Below are positions 1-12,542 of a DNA stretch of 64,000 nucleotides, piece after piece. Position numbers and translations under genes: made by a program. The stretch spans positions 61,444,453 through 61,508,452 of the forward strand of contig CM049311.1 of assembly GCA_026874595.1 (NCBI GenBank), written 5' to 3'. This DNA is from Sipunculus nudus (lineage: Eukaryota > Annelida > Sipuncula > Golfingiida > Sipunculidae). Under the pieces are notes generated by a model, which saw only the letters and a list, made by a program, of their open reading frames with translations, ran no database searches and was not told the DNA's origin. Numbering within the stretch: position 1 is the stretch's first letter; every line of letters begins with the position of its first letter.

Positions 1-90
1 GAAACCGGAATGGAATTCTGCAGATGTACATACTTAGTTAAGCAAGCATTAAAAATGGAGGCAGTTACCTCCACCAAAAAAAATCTTTGA
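1..90 (+). repeat. Dispersed repeat, copy 1
   Basis: This stretch aligns by eye with 40123-40203. Both contain GAAACCGG, ATGGAATTCTG, a TTAGTTAAGCAAGCATT core and a short inverted pair around GGAGGC...CTCCACC, and end in an A-run. The window cuts the left end. No coding content or family name was recognised. Confidence 0.7.
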
Positions 91-161
91 AAAAAAAGGT
101 TCTGTTATTTATTAACTGATGGAAAATGGAACACAAGCAACCTTTTCCCTTTATATCCACA

Positions 162-163
<2 letters not shown>

Positions 164-219
<56 letters not shown>
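164..219. repeat. (TA)n microsatellite
   Basis: Uninterrupted AT dinucleotide repeat of about 56 bp. Confidence 0.95.
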
Positions 220-221
<2 letters not shown>

Positions 222-3200
222 TAGCTTGGTGTGTATATAGCGTAGGCTATTGAAAATAATTATAATGTTTTAATCTGCACCGAATCGCTAGGAAAGTGGC
301 TAGTTAAAGAGTTTATGCGTTGTATCCCGGCGCTGAATATTTCTGTTGATTATTTCGTTAACATCTTTTAGTAACACATAAACGTCAAAAGTACAGCAAC
401 ATTAACAACAGATATTCAGGGCATGGGCTTTTGCACCATGAGAGCTTTTATCCTTGGTGCATGTGTAATAATAGCGCCATTTCAGCCTACGATGACATTA
501 GGGAGACTACGGCCATGGTCACCTGCGTCATTTCAGGCTTCCAAACCCAATATAAACGCCTATTCAGTCGTTTATTCACGGCAAGTGTAAAGATCACAAT
601 ATCTGAGTATAGATCTCCGACAGAATACAGCTTAATATCGCAGTATACGGGCTCGATTAGGAGCAATTTTATCGTGTCAGGTTATCTCAGCAAAGGAAGT
701 CGGAAGACGGTTACGTTCTCAGGCTTGCTTTTCTGTCCTTTTCTCTATTTGTCCCTGTTTATCTGCACAAGCGTTTCGGATCCTCGGCCGTTATTAATCA
801 GGGCATAATAAAGTTATAGTTAAATGGTTGTCCTTATATCAGCTCTAATTAGAATTTTAGTGTAAATCTGTCTATCTCTCTAATTAATTTAATGTATATC
901 TATGTATATATCTTTATTTGTCTATTTATGTACATATCAGTGTATGTATGTATCTTTGTATCTATCTCTCTATATGTCTGACTTATACGGCAGCTATATC
1001 ACAAGAAATCATATGTGCATGTGCGTATTAGACTGTCCCAGTTCACCAGAAACAGACAAACGACAATAATAGATCGGACATCTGTCAGTCTAATTACATT
1101 CAGTTGCAGTGTATGGCTTTCTCTTATATATTGATAAAACAGGTGTTTTTGGCCCTGCAGCGAGTGAAGACCTGCTGTGATATGTTAAATCCGGCTACCG
1201 AGACAACCTGCAGGCCAACAAGACATGTTTGGCACTGGAATATAAAGTATATGTTTTTTTTTATATTAAAGAAAATAATTTTCTTTTCTGTGTATAGAAC
1301 AAATGACTCAAAGCTGGGAGATCGTAATTTTGAATCTCAGCTGAGGAGCAGTGAGGATAGTTCACGGTCGATCGGTCCCCTTGCACTAACTTCAATAATA
1401 TGAAGTGGCGCGTCAAAAGTAATCACTTAAATTATCCGCCCCCAAAGTTTGAAAACATAAATGTGAAAAAAAAGACAACCAAACTGGGGATACCCTTCTT
1501 TGGCTGAAAACATCGGGAGGCGAATTAATATTTAGTTTCATAAAACAAATCTGAACATGATGCAGTGTTGTTAGATAAACATAATGAAGACCATAGTAGA
1601 GCTGCTACTCATAATATTTAAAATAAAACATTAAAATTAGATTTTATATTCGTCAGAAAGACTGGCATGTTTTGGTCAGTCATTCAAATTTTAATTAAAA
1701 ACACTGTTTGTTTATATTTGATCGAAACTTCCTAAGACCTGACAAAGAGTGTCTCTGTTTATACTGAGAAATGAGTGTTCCGCGAGACTGGGATAGAAAA
1801 CATTTGTTTCTATTTCCAATTCCTTTTACATTTTGGAATAAAATAAAATGTCGTACGCACAATGTTTTAAAAGTTTTCGTTTGAAGCATTCAATGTATAA
1901 CTTTTATTCTCAACATTTAATTTATATTGTCCAGAATTCATAAGAATACCAGCCCAAAGATTCTGAACACACAAAATAACAAAGAATGAATAGGCAACAC
2001 ATTCATTTGATTAATTAAAAACCATACACTTGTTCAAATCTTAGACAAAGCCATGAGCTGGCTCAGGGGGTCTTGATGGCTGTTAACATGATTTGAAAGG
2101 AGAGGCAATCAGGAAATCGAGACTTTGGCCTGAGGTCAGGTCATAGAATCCAATGACACTGAAAAAGGAAACACGTAATAAACTTATCTATTGGTAAATT
2201 CTTAGAAAAAAAAAGATTATATAGGACCAGCCACGAAACTAAGTCCCAGTTAAAGTCATCGGAGCTAGAAGAAATAACCATATAAACCAGTTTATATGAA
2301 AGAATCATTCATTTGTTGCCTTTCAGTTAATATATCTTTTTTTTTATCTTATTAATGATTTTAGCTGAGACGCTCCTGGGAACAGATGAAATTTTGTAAT
2401 GTTAATTAACAAAAGAAATTTAAAAATGTGAAATATAGTTTTGAAATTAAATTGAATGGATTCAGCACATCAAATTTGGTATTGATACAGCCCTGATTGA
2501 ATTTGGCAGTAAACATTTCTCCACATAACAATTTCGTAGATTCAACCCTTGACATATATTTTTAAAAAATATGTACACGTGTTAGATTATAAAATTGCCC
2601 ATTTCAAGCTTTTTGGACACTTTTCCAGAGGGGTAATGTTAAGAAATATGATGTCCATGAATTTCTTTAACAGAAAATGGCATCAAACCTAATAATGACT
2701 GGGGGTGCAGCAAACTCGAAATTTAGGGCCTGTTTGGGAATTGGTCCCAGGACTTTTACTGACCGGATTAGTCTTAATCTAGCGTTTGGAACAGGCGTCT
2801 GCATGGACGTATTGTGAATTTTTTTTTAATGCACATGATTATTTTAATATTTCTATAGGTAAACCTATATTTGATATATTTTCCAGAAAACGACGTTGTG
2901 GTATATCTAATTAGCTTGCCAGTTAAGCAGTTTCTGGTCTGTTTTAGTTTCAACCAATGACTGTTTAATTAATCAGTCACGCCCACAAGCAAGGTGTCAC
3001 GACTAAAGAAGGTTAAGTGTTGCATCTGATAGGCATGTTCATGATTTAGAGGAAAATTGTAATGTCCGCCACCAATCACACTGCGCAGAATCGGACTCAC
3101 AAGAGTAGGTTAGGGTTTGTGGGGGTCAAAACCTGCCACCCGCAATGCAACCCATGGCCGGGGCTTCTAAATACACCTGGCTATAAATGTTGAGTGAAGA

Positions 3201-3830
3201 GGGTAATGTAGCCCATTCAAATATGTTGAGACTTCTCTTAAGAGACATTACATAAATATGGGTGTTTTTGTAACTAATACTTTGTAAGCATACGCATGTG
3301 AAATGTAAACAGAAGGTGTTTCCTTGAAATTTAACGAATGTTTTGTTTGACTGCTGAGACAAATAGTTTTCATGGTCCGAGAGACGCGAGTTTTGTTGGG
3401 GTCTGTATTAACACTGACAGTACGTAAACCAGTGCATTGGGTTTGTTGGTGAACATATTGCGGCCTTGCTGCAGTCCACAACATGGCTGCAAGTAATTGA
3501 GAAATGGACAAGAGGGCGTGGTCGATGATCATCATAACTGCAAAATATTGCAAATTTAACGGGAGTATAAATTTGTACATATCTATGACATGAAATGATC
3601 ACTAAGGAGAATTTTGTTTTATCAAAATCTTATCAGTTATTTTCAATGTTTATTGGCGGAGGCCTAAGCTATATACAAACGCAGGCCCTGATGACGCAGG
3701 GAATTTTACTCCGTGATGGAATATTTATGTATGTAGATCACCATAAATAGCAACCACACTCGGAAGGTAACATTTGGGCAGGCAGCAGTCAAGTATGGCG
3801 TGATAAAATTATAAAGTTGTTCAGCTTTGC
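220..3830. other. No supported gene
   Basis: Several ORFs of 60-125 codons occur here on both strands (the longest at 431-808, plus), but none shows a recognisable domain, exon signals or consistent coding character. Short degenerate TATC/TATG runs lie near 890-980. I see nothing else that I can support. Confidence 0.6.
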
Positions 3831-3839
3831 GACAAAAAA

Positions 3840-3970
3840 GAGTAATATGAGTTGAGCTATATTGTTGACAATGTGTTATTAGCCGCTGACCAGGTGACCT
3901 GTGGTTAAGCTGTATTGCTGACACTGTACACATAGCCATTGGCGAGATGATAATATTGTTCGAATCTAGA
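3840..3970 (+). repeat. Possible tRNA-derived SINE head
   Basis: GTGGTTAAGCTG near 3902 resembles a pol III A box, and TTGTTCGAATCT near 3957 resembles a B box about 50 bp downstream. The 50 bp before the A box is a diverged tandem copy of the same segment. No tRNA fold could be confirmed and no clear SINE tail is seen, so this is weak. Confidence 0.25.
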
Positions 3971-4301
3971 CGTGCAAGGTAGGTCGCTTACATAATTTGG
4001 ATTCGTTCATTTTTTTCTACGTTTAAAAATGACATTATTGTACATTATCTTTAATTTCATTTCATTAGTATTGAAAATGGATGACATATTTTATTACATA
4101 AATATATTTATATATGTATTTACATATATACATATACCATTCCTTATGACCCTAAATGGAATGATATCGATTAGAATCGAATTTTGACTTTAAACAGAGA
4201 GATGATCTTGCATTTTATACTCACCCTATCGGGAGGGTAATAAAACTTACTTTCACTTGATGGCAACACCTAACTTAAGCAGGCATGGCCAAATCAAATT
4301 T

Positions 4302-4370
4302 GGGTTACCCATTTTCGGGTTACCCAATTTTGAAATGGGGTAACCGATTTTGTTTGGGTAACCCATTCTA
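4302..4370. repeat. Imperfect inverted repeat built on GGGTTACCC
   Basis: Two GGGTTACCC words are followed by GGGTAACC and GGGTAACCC, so the stretch can fold into an imperfect hairpin. No element boundaries or gene were identified. Confidence 0.6.
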
Positions 4371-7300
4371 TGTTTCAGATCACATCGACTCTGAACTTTC
4401 AACTCATTTAACTCCAACAAGCAAATATGTGATTGAGCTAGTTATTATTATGGTTTAGTTAGAAATAAAGATTCAATAAAAAAACTTTATTCAATAAACT
4501 GTCAACAGGGTAAAATATTCTTTAAATTGCTTGAATTAAGCTTACATAATATGTATCAGTACCCACCCAATTTGTGTAACTCTAAAGCATATTGTTAACG
4601 TAGCAACTGGTGTTATTTAAGATTAAAAAGAGCTATATGTTAAAAATGTGCACCAGCTTGCACATGAAAGCTGAATATCCTATGCCTAACAATTTTGTGT
4701 AAATGCTGAAAATCAATACTATCTGCACTTTTTTCCTATTTAAATATAAATAAAATTCATTTGAAGACCAACAAATTTATTAATTTTGACTTTTGATTCC
4801 TGTTCGCGTGCATTTTTGTTGTCTAAATTTTAATTACATTATCTTAACAACATATTCTATGTTTAAAAAAAAGCAAAGGTTGAATGATATTTATGGAAAT
4901 TGTTGTACCAATCGTGAATAAGCTTTTCTCTCTGATTTGTTGTATGTAACTATTTGTTACACCATGAAGTCATAGGAAGTAATTATGTCGGCCGGTGGGG
5001 TAAGTGTAGTCATAGTGGCTTGTCAGTGTCAAAATTCTAAAAAAAACTGATAATCTAAATATGATATTTGATATTTTTGCTGATTTTCAAGATAATAAAA
5101 CAATTCTTATCCGTAATCGTGTCTGAAAGTTTATTAATATAAGTTATAATAACTCATTTACCGTGGTGATTATTGCACCCACTACGTCGAAAGACCTATT
5201 ATTCGATGTTACTTCTTTGGGATTGCATTTTGAAAATGATCTTGGCCCGTGAGTGAGCGTTGAGGCCAAAATATATCTGAAGAAATCGGACTGGAATGCA
5301 AACAAACTCACACAACTGCCGATTTTCGAGGGTAATTAAAGCGAGGGTATTTGTCATTGTTACAATTTCGTCAGTACAGCATTCGAGAACAACCCAGTTT
5401 CTTTTGGCTATTCCAGCACACGACCACACCCCATGTACGGCGGTCTCTATACCAAATAATACCGTGGTGGGGGGTGGGGGGGGGGGTGGTGGGGGGGGGG
5501 GGGGTGATGCAAATCTGGTACCCCGCTCTATTATGCTGTGAATTGGTTACCGGAAATATGCGGTTATGCCCCGTTGTTCTGCATGCAAAGCGTACACTTT
5601 GGTTTAAATGAACACAAAGTGACCGGTATGATTGAAAGAATATATTTAGGATATTTTTTTTCTGTGATAAAAATCTATAAATTTCATAAATTTCCATAGC
5701 TTTTGTCCAGGAAATTTAGGTAAACAAAAAATCGTTCGCCCTTAATCCGAAAACGAAACGATCTTTTGCCCAATTTAGCCATGCCTGCTAAATACCGTAA
5801 TCTGGTAGCAAATTATATAACTATTTTTTCCGTTGTCTGACCGTCATGCACAGAAAATATCGGGCCGTATTAAGACGGATTAAGAGCAAGTCCGTGGGTA
5901 GACGGCGTACTAATTTGGTCCGTATGCTGACGGATGGACTAAAATTAGCCTGGTTTAGTCCGTGGCTTTAGTGCTAAATATTTAGACCTGCGGAGGGGGT
6001 AGTTGAGAGGGGGCCTGACTTCAGCAAACATGTTGTTATTAGAAAAACATAATAGCAATAATAATTAAGCTACCTTTGATTATCTAAATTAGGTCCAAAT
6101 ATATATATAGATGGTAAAAGTGCAGACACTCGCTTCTTGCCTCTTAGGTTTTACGACAAGGAAGATAAATTTGTTCAGAGACTATAAACAAAATCATATA
6201 TGTTTTACTATAATATTTTTATCATCGACTAATGCACTCTTTTATCCAAGAGGTTTGGATTGTGATAAATTTTAATTTTGACGTGCGACAGTTGAGACGA
6301 ATAGTCTCGACCGTCCGTACATTCCTAACTGGAAGAGGATCGTTTTGAATAGAATCGAAATTTGTCTCCGTGCTATATATGATTGCTTCAAGAACGACTT
6401 TTTCCTGGAATCCATATTCGAAAAAATCGTTTGAAATTATTTATAATTATCTCGCCACAACGCAAATAATGAAGTCATTTGGGACTATTGGAAGGTGATG
6501 ATTACATATATTAATGAAATGAAGTGGAAAATGTTCATGGCTTGAGTGATGTAGTGTGCGGTATTGTGCATGTGGTAAGCGATATTCATGTGCTAAGTGA
6601 CATTGAGCAACCATCCTGCACAATTTACATTCGGTACCCGGTAGCCACATTTATTAACGGCAATAAAGGAGTTGTTACGCATAAATCGGGCTCGTCTTTC
6701 CATATATTTGAAACTCCGTGGTGTTTAAACTGAACTGAACACGTTAGTTCCTCATTTCATTAGCATCAAGATCTCGACCACTCTAAATATCACTCACATT
6801 GAGTACCAGGAATCAACCGCCAGTCCCGGACAAGCTACATTTGTTGGACGATTCGAACCGAGCTTCGGAGAGATTAAAAAATATTTTAAAAGTTAAAGTT
6901 CCATCCTAAAGCCCCGGCGTACTGCCACCCTCGTGACGTGTTTAGCACAATCCTCCCTGAAGGTGTATATAGATCAGTTCATCGTTCGATGATGAGGCAG
7001 AAAAACACGATATTTTCATTATATATTATAAGACAAAATGGCGATCTTCAGGGGCTGTAAATGGAACTTACGACAGATACATGTTAAACACAAGAGTTGA
7101 GGGACCTGCAGAGAGTATTGATGAGGTTTTCTTTGCTCTCTTGTCTATTTGACGCAACTGTAATTATGGTGGGTTTTCAGATTACCTCTTCAAAAATGGA
7201 CTTGTTCGGGGTGTTCGTCGTAGTGTCATACGTAAACGGCTCCTGTATGAGAAAAACATATTTCCCCTGGCAAGTGTATGGAGGAAGCAAGACCACTGAG

Positions 7301-7430
7301 GTCACAAATGCCAGACTGCAGATCATGTAGAAGAAATGGTGTATAGATTGGGATGTTATTAAACACAACAGTTCGAATCCAGAATGTGAATGGTATGCGC
7401 AGACCTTTATATAAGCAAGTACCTATATCT
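4371..7430. other. No supported gene; contains one G-rich tract
   Basis: Short ORFs on both strands lack domains. About 45 bp near 6555-6625 resembles 10635-10690 (shared GCGATATTCATGTG-like word and CCATCCTG), which could be remnants of the flanking ends of the gypsy element between them. That is too short to call an LTR. Confidence 0.5.
5466..5504 (+). repeat. Poly-G tract
   Basis: About 39 bp, nearly all G with single T interruptions. G-quadruplex formation is possible on the plus strand. Such runs are prone to sequencing-length error. Confidence 0.9.
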
Positions 7431-7480
7431 GTTAAGCCTACAAAAGTTACAAGGCATTAGACTTAGTAATGTCACATGAT

Positions 7481-7585
7481 TGTCAGTATTGTGGAAGCAC
7501 TCCGCATGCACGCAAAGACTGTCCAACAGAGAGTGCCATTTGTAATGGGTGTCACAAGAAATGCTATTTTAAGATTGTGTGTAGA
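7481..7585 (+). pseudogene. gag nucleocapsid zinc knuckles (gypsy remnant)
   Basis: Translation from TGT at 7481 gives C-QY-C-GSTP-H-ARKD-C, a complete CX2CX4HX4C zinc knuckle. A second knuckle follows from about 7541 as CNGCHKKCYFKIVC, in which the expected glycine and histidine positions are C and Y, so zinc binding is probably lost. Tandem CCHC knuckles are the RNA-binding part of retrotransposon Gag nucleocapsid. The decayed protease would follow, but I could not place its active site. Confidence 0.75.
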
Positions 7586-7959
7586 TGTACCTCTCATGTC
7601 AGAGCAGCCCTTTATGATGCTTTTCTAGGTTCCATAGAATAAAGGTCCAGTAAGGCTGACTGCACACAAACTACAGTATTCCAGATCCAGAATGGTGCCT
7701 ATATTTACAAAATGTCAAATACCAAGTATACAGAGACTTTCCGCCATCACAGTTTACAAGTGATCGAACTTTAAAGGGACCATCCCATAGTCCTCTGTCA
7801 GTTCTTGGCTATTTCCACTGTTACAGCTAGCGGGCAGACACGTCGGGCATCAAACATCATATATATGTACTAGACAGTGCTGTCTGTATTCCATTATTTG
7901 GAATAGACGGCAGTGTATCGCTCGGACAGGTATTTCTGGTAGGAGGGGTACAAGAACAC

Positions 7960-9170
7960 CCTAATTTACTTAAAGGACTGGGGAGATGACAGAGCCCAAC
8001 TGTATAAATTTAAATCCGGAAACTGAATCATTCGTAGTTACCTATCCGCGGACAGTTGCCATTCCATTGATGGAAAAGCGAAAGCTCAACTTGCCAATCT
8101 GGAATCTATTGATGTTATCCGGGAAGTCGACGAACAAACAGAATGGTGCGCAGGAGCCAACAGAATGGTCCGCACCTCTCTCTAAAAGTAAGGGACAATA
8201 AGAATCTGTTTATCATTACCAGGTTGATCCCAGCGATGAATGAACAAGTAGAGTCGGGGCTCTACCTTATCACGTTAATTCGAGTAAACCGGAGCCCGTA
8301 TTGGCTCAATCACCAACTCCAAAAGTTAAGAAAGCTTGTTTCCAGATATATTTGGCCTCAAAATATTATTGGGAGGAATAAAAGTCTATGAAAGTATTTT
8401 TCAAATGGCACACCAAGCCAAGCGCAAAGGTATCTAAGACGCCTTCCCAGGTTAGCTGCAGCACCGAGGGGAAGTCAGACGAGCCAGCAGAGCAGCAGAA
8501 ACTACGCCCACTCCCTGATGATGGCACGAGCACCAAAGCCAGCCACATACAGACAGTTTGGCGCTAGTCTGGAACCCTTATCATGAATGAAGATAGTTCG
8601 AGCTTTGTTTTCTTCATCAGCAGTTGAACTAAGCGGTTCAGAGAGAAAGGCATATGTTACCCTCAGTAGATTATACACTTATTCAGATGGCAGATGCTTG
8701 ATTAAACCCGGTCATCATATTTGCTAACAACCTCATTACCCGATTTAGTAGAAACTGCTACAAGAGGCTTCCATTAGGGATAAGCCCGGCGCCTGAATAC
8801 TTCCAGACTAAGTGCACAGAGTACTCGGTAACCTTCAAGAAGTCGTGTGCCTGGTGAATGGAAAAGAAGTATTTGATTCCCCAAATGCGGGATATGACGC
8901 TAGTGTGACCGTTGGCTCTCTGAAGTTGGTATTATGCTAAATAAAGAGAAGATACATTTATCTTTTCTGGGTAAATTTTTCACAAAAGTAAATGTTCGCC
9001 CAGACCAGAAAAAAATGACTGCCAGATCACAGTTGTCACCACCTGCAGGTATAATGGATCTCAGCAGAATCAGAATAATCGTGAACCAACGAGGCAGGAT
9101 AATTCCGAATTTGGTCACAATGACATTACATGAACATTGCAGATACACTGTTGAGTGCACCAACAGCTAG
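7960..9170 (+). pseudogene. Ty3/gypsy reverse transcriptase remnant
   Basis: Pieces in more than one frame match gypsy RT. Near 8060-8150 the text reads AKAQLANLESIDVIREVDE and EWCAG, the usual start of RT. From 8623 one frame gives LPSVDYTLIQMADA, then after a stop ITRF and KRLPLGISPAPEYFQ, the palm-region motifs. From about 8934 LNKEKIHLSFLG and VRPDQKK, then IIPNL, match the RT end and RNase H connection. The catalytic YxDD motif is not intact. RT copies the element RNA into DNA; this copy cannot. A 413-bp block splits the domain. Confidence 0.8.
8210..8622. other. 413-bp block interrupting the gypsy RT
   Basis: RT homology stops just after codons for RIC (8201-8209) and resumes at VELSG (from 8623) with little missing, so this block looks inserted. 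It has no clear terminal repeats or target duplication, and I do not recognise its content. Confidence 0.45.
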
Positions 9171-9369
9171 ATAGCGGATTGAAGATAATTTTGCAGATCA
9201 GATAACTGCGATTGCTTTCGGTCACTGATGGACTGCCAGCTACTGATGCTCGCTTGCAGGAGATTATCATGTATCTGCAATAGCAGTTAGGTGCAGTGTC
9301 AAGTCATATTTGTTATTATACCTGCACGAGTTGGCAAGAAAAGACTTGCATAACACTACATTCCTTTTC

Positions 9370-10250
9370 CCTTCTCGTGGAGATGTTGGAACACCTGCAT
9401 GAAGGCCACCAAGGAGCAGTCAGATGCCGATAGAAGGATGTACAATCCGTGTGGGTGCTAGGTATCAACAGATAGTTTTACGAAATGGTTAAACAGTGTC
9501 ATGTGTGTATCAAATCTACGGTACACTACCCAGAGCCGCTGAGCTAACAGCATTCTCATCAAGGCCGTGGGAAAAAGCAGCTACACGCCTAAGGTCCTAA
9601 TTGATTCCTTCTCAAGACGGGCGGAGCTTTCAAATCGTAACAACATGAAAAACCACCCCAGTAATAAAACACATGTAGTCACATTTTCCCCCGTTACTTT
9701 ACACCAGAGACGGTGGTACCTGATAATAGTACCCAGTGCGCATCTGAGCAGTTCGCAACATTTGCATTAGATTAGGGCTTCCCCTATATAACTAATAGCC
9801 CCTGACATCCCTCTTGGAACGGAAAAGGAGAAGTGTTTTACGTACTACTAGGTACGTGAAAATCACCATAAATCACAGCATTTTCCCACTTGCCTGTGGA
9901 TACTCGCCCGCTGAACTGTTGATGTGTGGTAGACTTCGATCAATGTAACCTAAAACAGCGTTAACTAAAACAGCAGCAATCCGTGCCACAACAGACATTG
10001 CTGCAGCAAAAATATAACGTGTATGGTACCTAACTTAAAACTACCTTTTCTTAAACGCTGTGCTGATATGTAAATCCTTGTGTTGCAAGTGGTGTTGTTA
10101 TGTGGATCAGAGCTCAACAAGAACGTGGAACGGAAACAGACACAATACATGGTTATGTGCCTACACCTAATGGACAGCTCTGGCCCATTCGTTTTCCGTT
10201 ATGTAAACTTCCATGAAAAACGCTTCAGAGTGTTGAGCCCAGGTGGGAGC
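9370..10250 (+). pseudogene. Ty3/gypsy integrase remnant
   Basis: Around 9390 EHLHEGHQGAV and then QCHVCIKST (near 9490) form the HHCC zinc-binding N-terminal region of integrase. RPWEKAAT follows near 9560. DNSTQCASEQFATFAL near 9725 covers the second catalytic Asp of the DDE core, and GYSPAELLM near 9900 is the conserved region after the core. WIRAQQERGT near 10100 corresponds to the C-terminal region. Numerous stops and frame changes show it is dead. Confidence 0.8.
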
Positions 10251-10400
10251 TCAGGTGCAACAACAGCAAAAGTTACCGGCAACTGGTCCAGCAGATAGTG
10301 CTCCGAATACTGTTCCTGCAGGTGGACCAGAACCCCTGGAAACATCTCTTAACGAGAAGAAAGCTAGATCTGGTCGGATGATTAACCACCGTTAAGATAT

Positions 10401-11430
10401 ATTAATCCATATGGGTATAGGCGAATTGATACTCAGCATACGTGTCACTAATGGTTGAGTTATGTGCTTTAAAATGTTTCTAAACGTGATTTCTGTTTAA
10501 CTGGGCTTGATTTGTTTCCACCTTTAACAGATAGCAGACTGTACTCTGTATCTAGATATGTTAACTTTCGTCTGATGAGTAATGATGATACATTTATATA
10601 CCTTTGATTACCAGACAGAAGTACAGTTTATGCATGCGCTAAACGATATTCATGTGTTTAGTGTTATTGACCATCCTGTTGCGTGGTCCTTAGTCTGCCA
10701 CACTGACATACAAACAATAGAACCTATCATGTCCTAATCCCATGTCACGCTTGGAACAACAATAATCACGAAAGCTGCATAACCTACGTTTACTAGCAAG
10801 ACGATAATACAGGATAAGACGAGCATGAACTGGAAAAACCCGGAATCAGCAGGAAAACACACACCGTTAACCGGAAACGGATATTTCCTCAACTTACTCC
10901 CTTATTTTAAGTAGAGGCATTATTGCTTAAATATATCAACCAATTACCTTGGCGTGATCAATAGATAATTCAGCTAACCTTAGAAATCAAATCTTCGCCC
11001 TGATCATGAGACGTGTGGTGATCAGAGTCCAGTATACAGACATTACAGTATAAGTGGTCTACCGGGTAGCGTAAAAATTACATATATATATACACGTATA
11101 TGAATTAAGTTTGTGAAACAAAGATACTCTTCTAGATATCAAACATACATAATAATTATCAAGTGTTCAATATATGGCAATACAAACAAATACATGACTT
11201 AAAGGTTACTCTGTCCTCATGGACTGAACGGTATATAGTATGGAGCTTGCAAATGTTTCAGGGAATACCGTATTTACTTATTGGAATATCGAACATGGTT
11301 TTTCAATTAGACAGGTTCCCTTTTAGTACGCTGTGGTCGCACATTGGTCTGTACATATGTCTGATTTTGCGAAACAGTGTCCTGCACAAGTATTACAGGG
11401 TTTTCTCCGGCAATGTCATTCCCTGGTTGA
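10401..11430. other. No supported gene
   Basis: This is the space between the plus-strand and minus-strand gypsy remnants. It may contain decayed LTR sequence of one or both, since it lies directly beyond their pol ends, but no LTR boundary could be drawn. Confidence 0.5.
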
Positions 11431-11439
11431 ATTGCAACG

Positions 11440-11720
11440 TCATCATCAGGTGTCGTTGGTTGTGCAGTGGGAGGTGTTTTCAGTTTTCACGTTCTCTCAG
11501 TGTAACACCTACAGGGCGCGTGTTCACGATTTCGGCGGTATTTACCACCCTTCCGGCCTTCATTAACGTAAGTGCGATTACCATCAAACTGTACAACCTT
11601 TCATTGGATCCATCTCTTCCCACTTTGAAGTTGGAAATATACGGACAGACAGGGACACAACTTGCGCAAATCTCTAGACCTTTTGTCATAGTACTTCTTT
11701 ACACTGGCCTTGCGCCTTGC
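11440..11720 (-). pseudogene. C-terminal integrase tail of the outer gypsy element
   Basis: In shifted minus-strand frames this region gives YYDKRSRDLRKL and, further on, KYRRNREH, matching the end of gypsy Pol proteins. Frameshifts separate the pieces. Confidence 0.6.
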
Positions 11721-11799
11721 CCGTTCCACATTGGCATTTTCATTTTGCACCTGAATCTGCTTCAGCATTGGAATGGGAGATCGGGTTGATCCCCAAAAA

Positions 11800-12500
11800 C
11801 ATCATCTGCGAGGGACTAAGTCCAGTGTCTTGTCGAGGAGTGTTTCTTTGTTCAAGCAGTGCTTCTGCTTAATTTTTGCCATCAGCGATGGTTTTTAACA
11901 TCATGTGCTTCATAACCTAACAGCTGGATAAACCTGTTCCATTTGCACTGTGATGCTCTGGCGATGATATTATATGAGTGATTCCCCATTTGTTCTCAAA
12001 CTTCTTAAATTCATTTGAAGTAACTTTGAGCCTTGTTCACTTACAACACAGGATGGGTTACTGAATCGCGCATATTGCTTCTTGAGTACACCTATGACCT
12101 GAGATGCATTTTTGGATGGCATGAAAACCTGTCCTATGAAGTCTGAGTAGAAGTCATCTGTAACAAGGTAAGTACAACCTTTGATCTCAAACAAATGGTC
12201 GGCGATCTTGTCCCATGGACATTTCCTATCATCTTTTTGTAAAGGGGTTTCTTTCTGGCTGTCTGGTCTTAGTTTTTGACACGGCGCAAAAGACTCGACT
12301 AACTGCTTTATTTCCTTAGCCATCCCTTGTCAAAAATTATCCCCTCTTGCTCTGCGCATCAAGCTATTGTAACCAAGGTGTGTGAAATGAAGAAGTTTAT
12401 TCATCTTACTTCTAAGAGATATAGGAACTAGGATATCTTTTCCTTATATACCATCTTTGCAGCTTAGAATGTCTCTTATATAAAAAATATGGTTTAGTCT
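11800..12500 (-). pseudogene. Ty3/gypsy integrase remnant (outer element)
   Basis: The longest open part is 11970-12323, minus, 117 codons. It contains IKQLVESFAPCQKLRPD (zinc-binding N-terminal end), then CPWDKI and LFEIKG, then YLVTDDFYSDFI around the first catalytic Asp, and VIGVLKKQYARF. The second-Asp region reads VVSEQGSK, where the usual Asp of the D-Q-G triplet is Glu, an inactivating change. The region after the core (LSPSQMMFLG) lies in another frame near 11800. Its near twin at 26063-26219 shares the same N-terminal words. Confidence 0.85.
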
Positions 12501-12542
12501 CATCCGGAACAGCATTTTTACAACTAGGCCATCCATTCACAA

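Larger units (their letters stand above)
7440..10400 (+). mobile_element. Decayed Ty3/gypsy LTR retrotransposon (gag-pol remnant)
   Basis: Coding remnants appear in canonical Ty3/gypsy order on the plus strand: gag zinc knuckles (7481-7585), start of reverse transcriptase (about 7960-8209), middle and end of RT (8623-9170), integrase (9370-9960) and a C-terminal tail (10090-10400). Stops and frameshifts break every domain, so the copy is inactive. No convincing LTR pair was found. A 413-bp block of unknown origin interrupts RT at 8210-8622. The family call rests on the order and motifs of the domains; the clade is not assigned. Confidence 0.85.

Noticed and set aside
431-808. 125-codon open frame, plus strand
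   Set aside because: No domain, no exon or promoter signals and mixed composition; expected by chance in this much sequence.
7371-7400. GTTCGAATCC, a perfect B-box-like word
   Set aside because: No A box at the right distance and no tRNA-like fold, so not called a tRNA or SINE.
11163-11789. 208-codon plus-strand open frame
   Set aside because: It lies antisense to the integrase end of the minus-strand gypsy remnant, whose motifs are clear.
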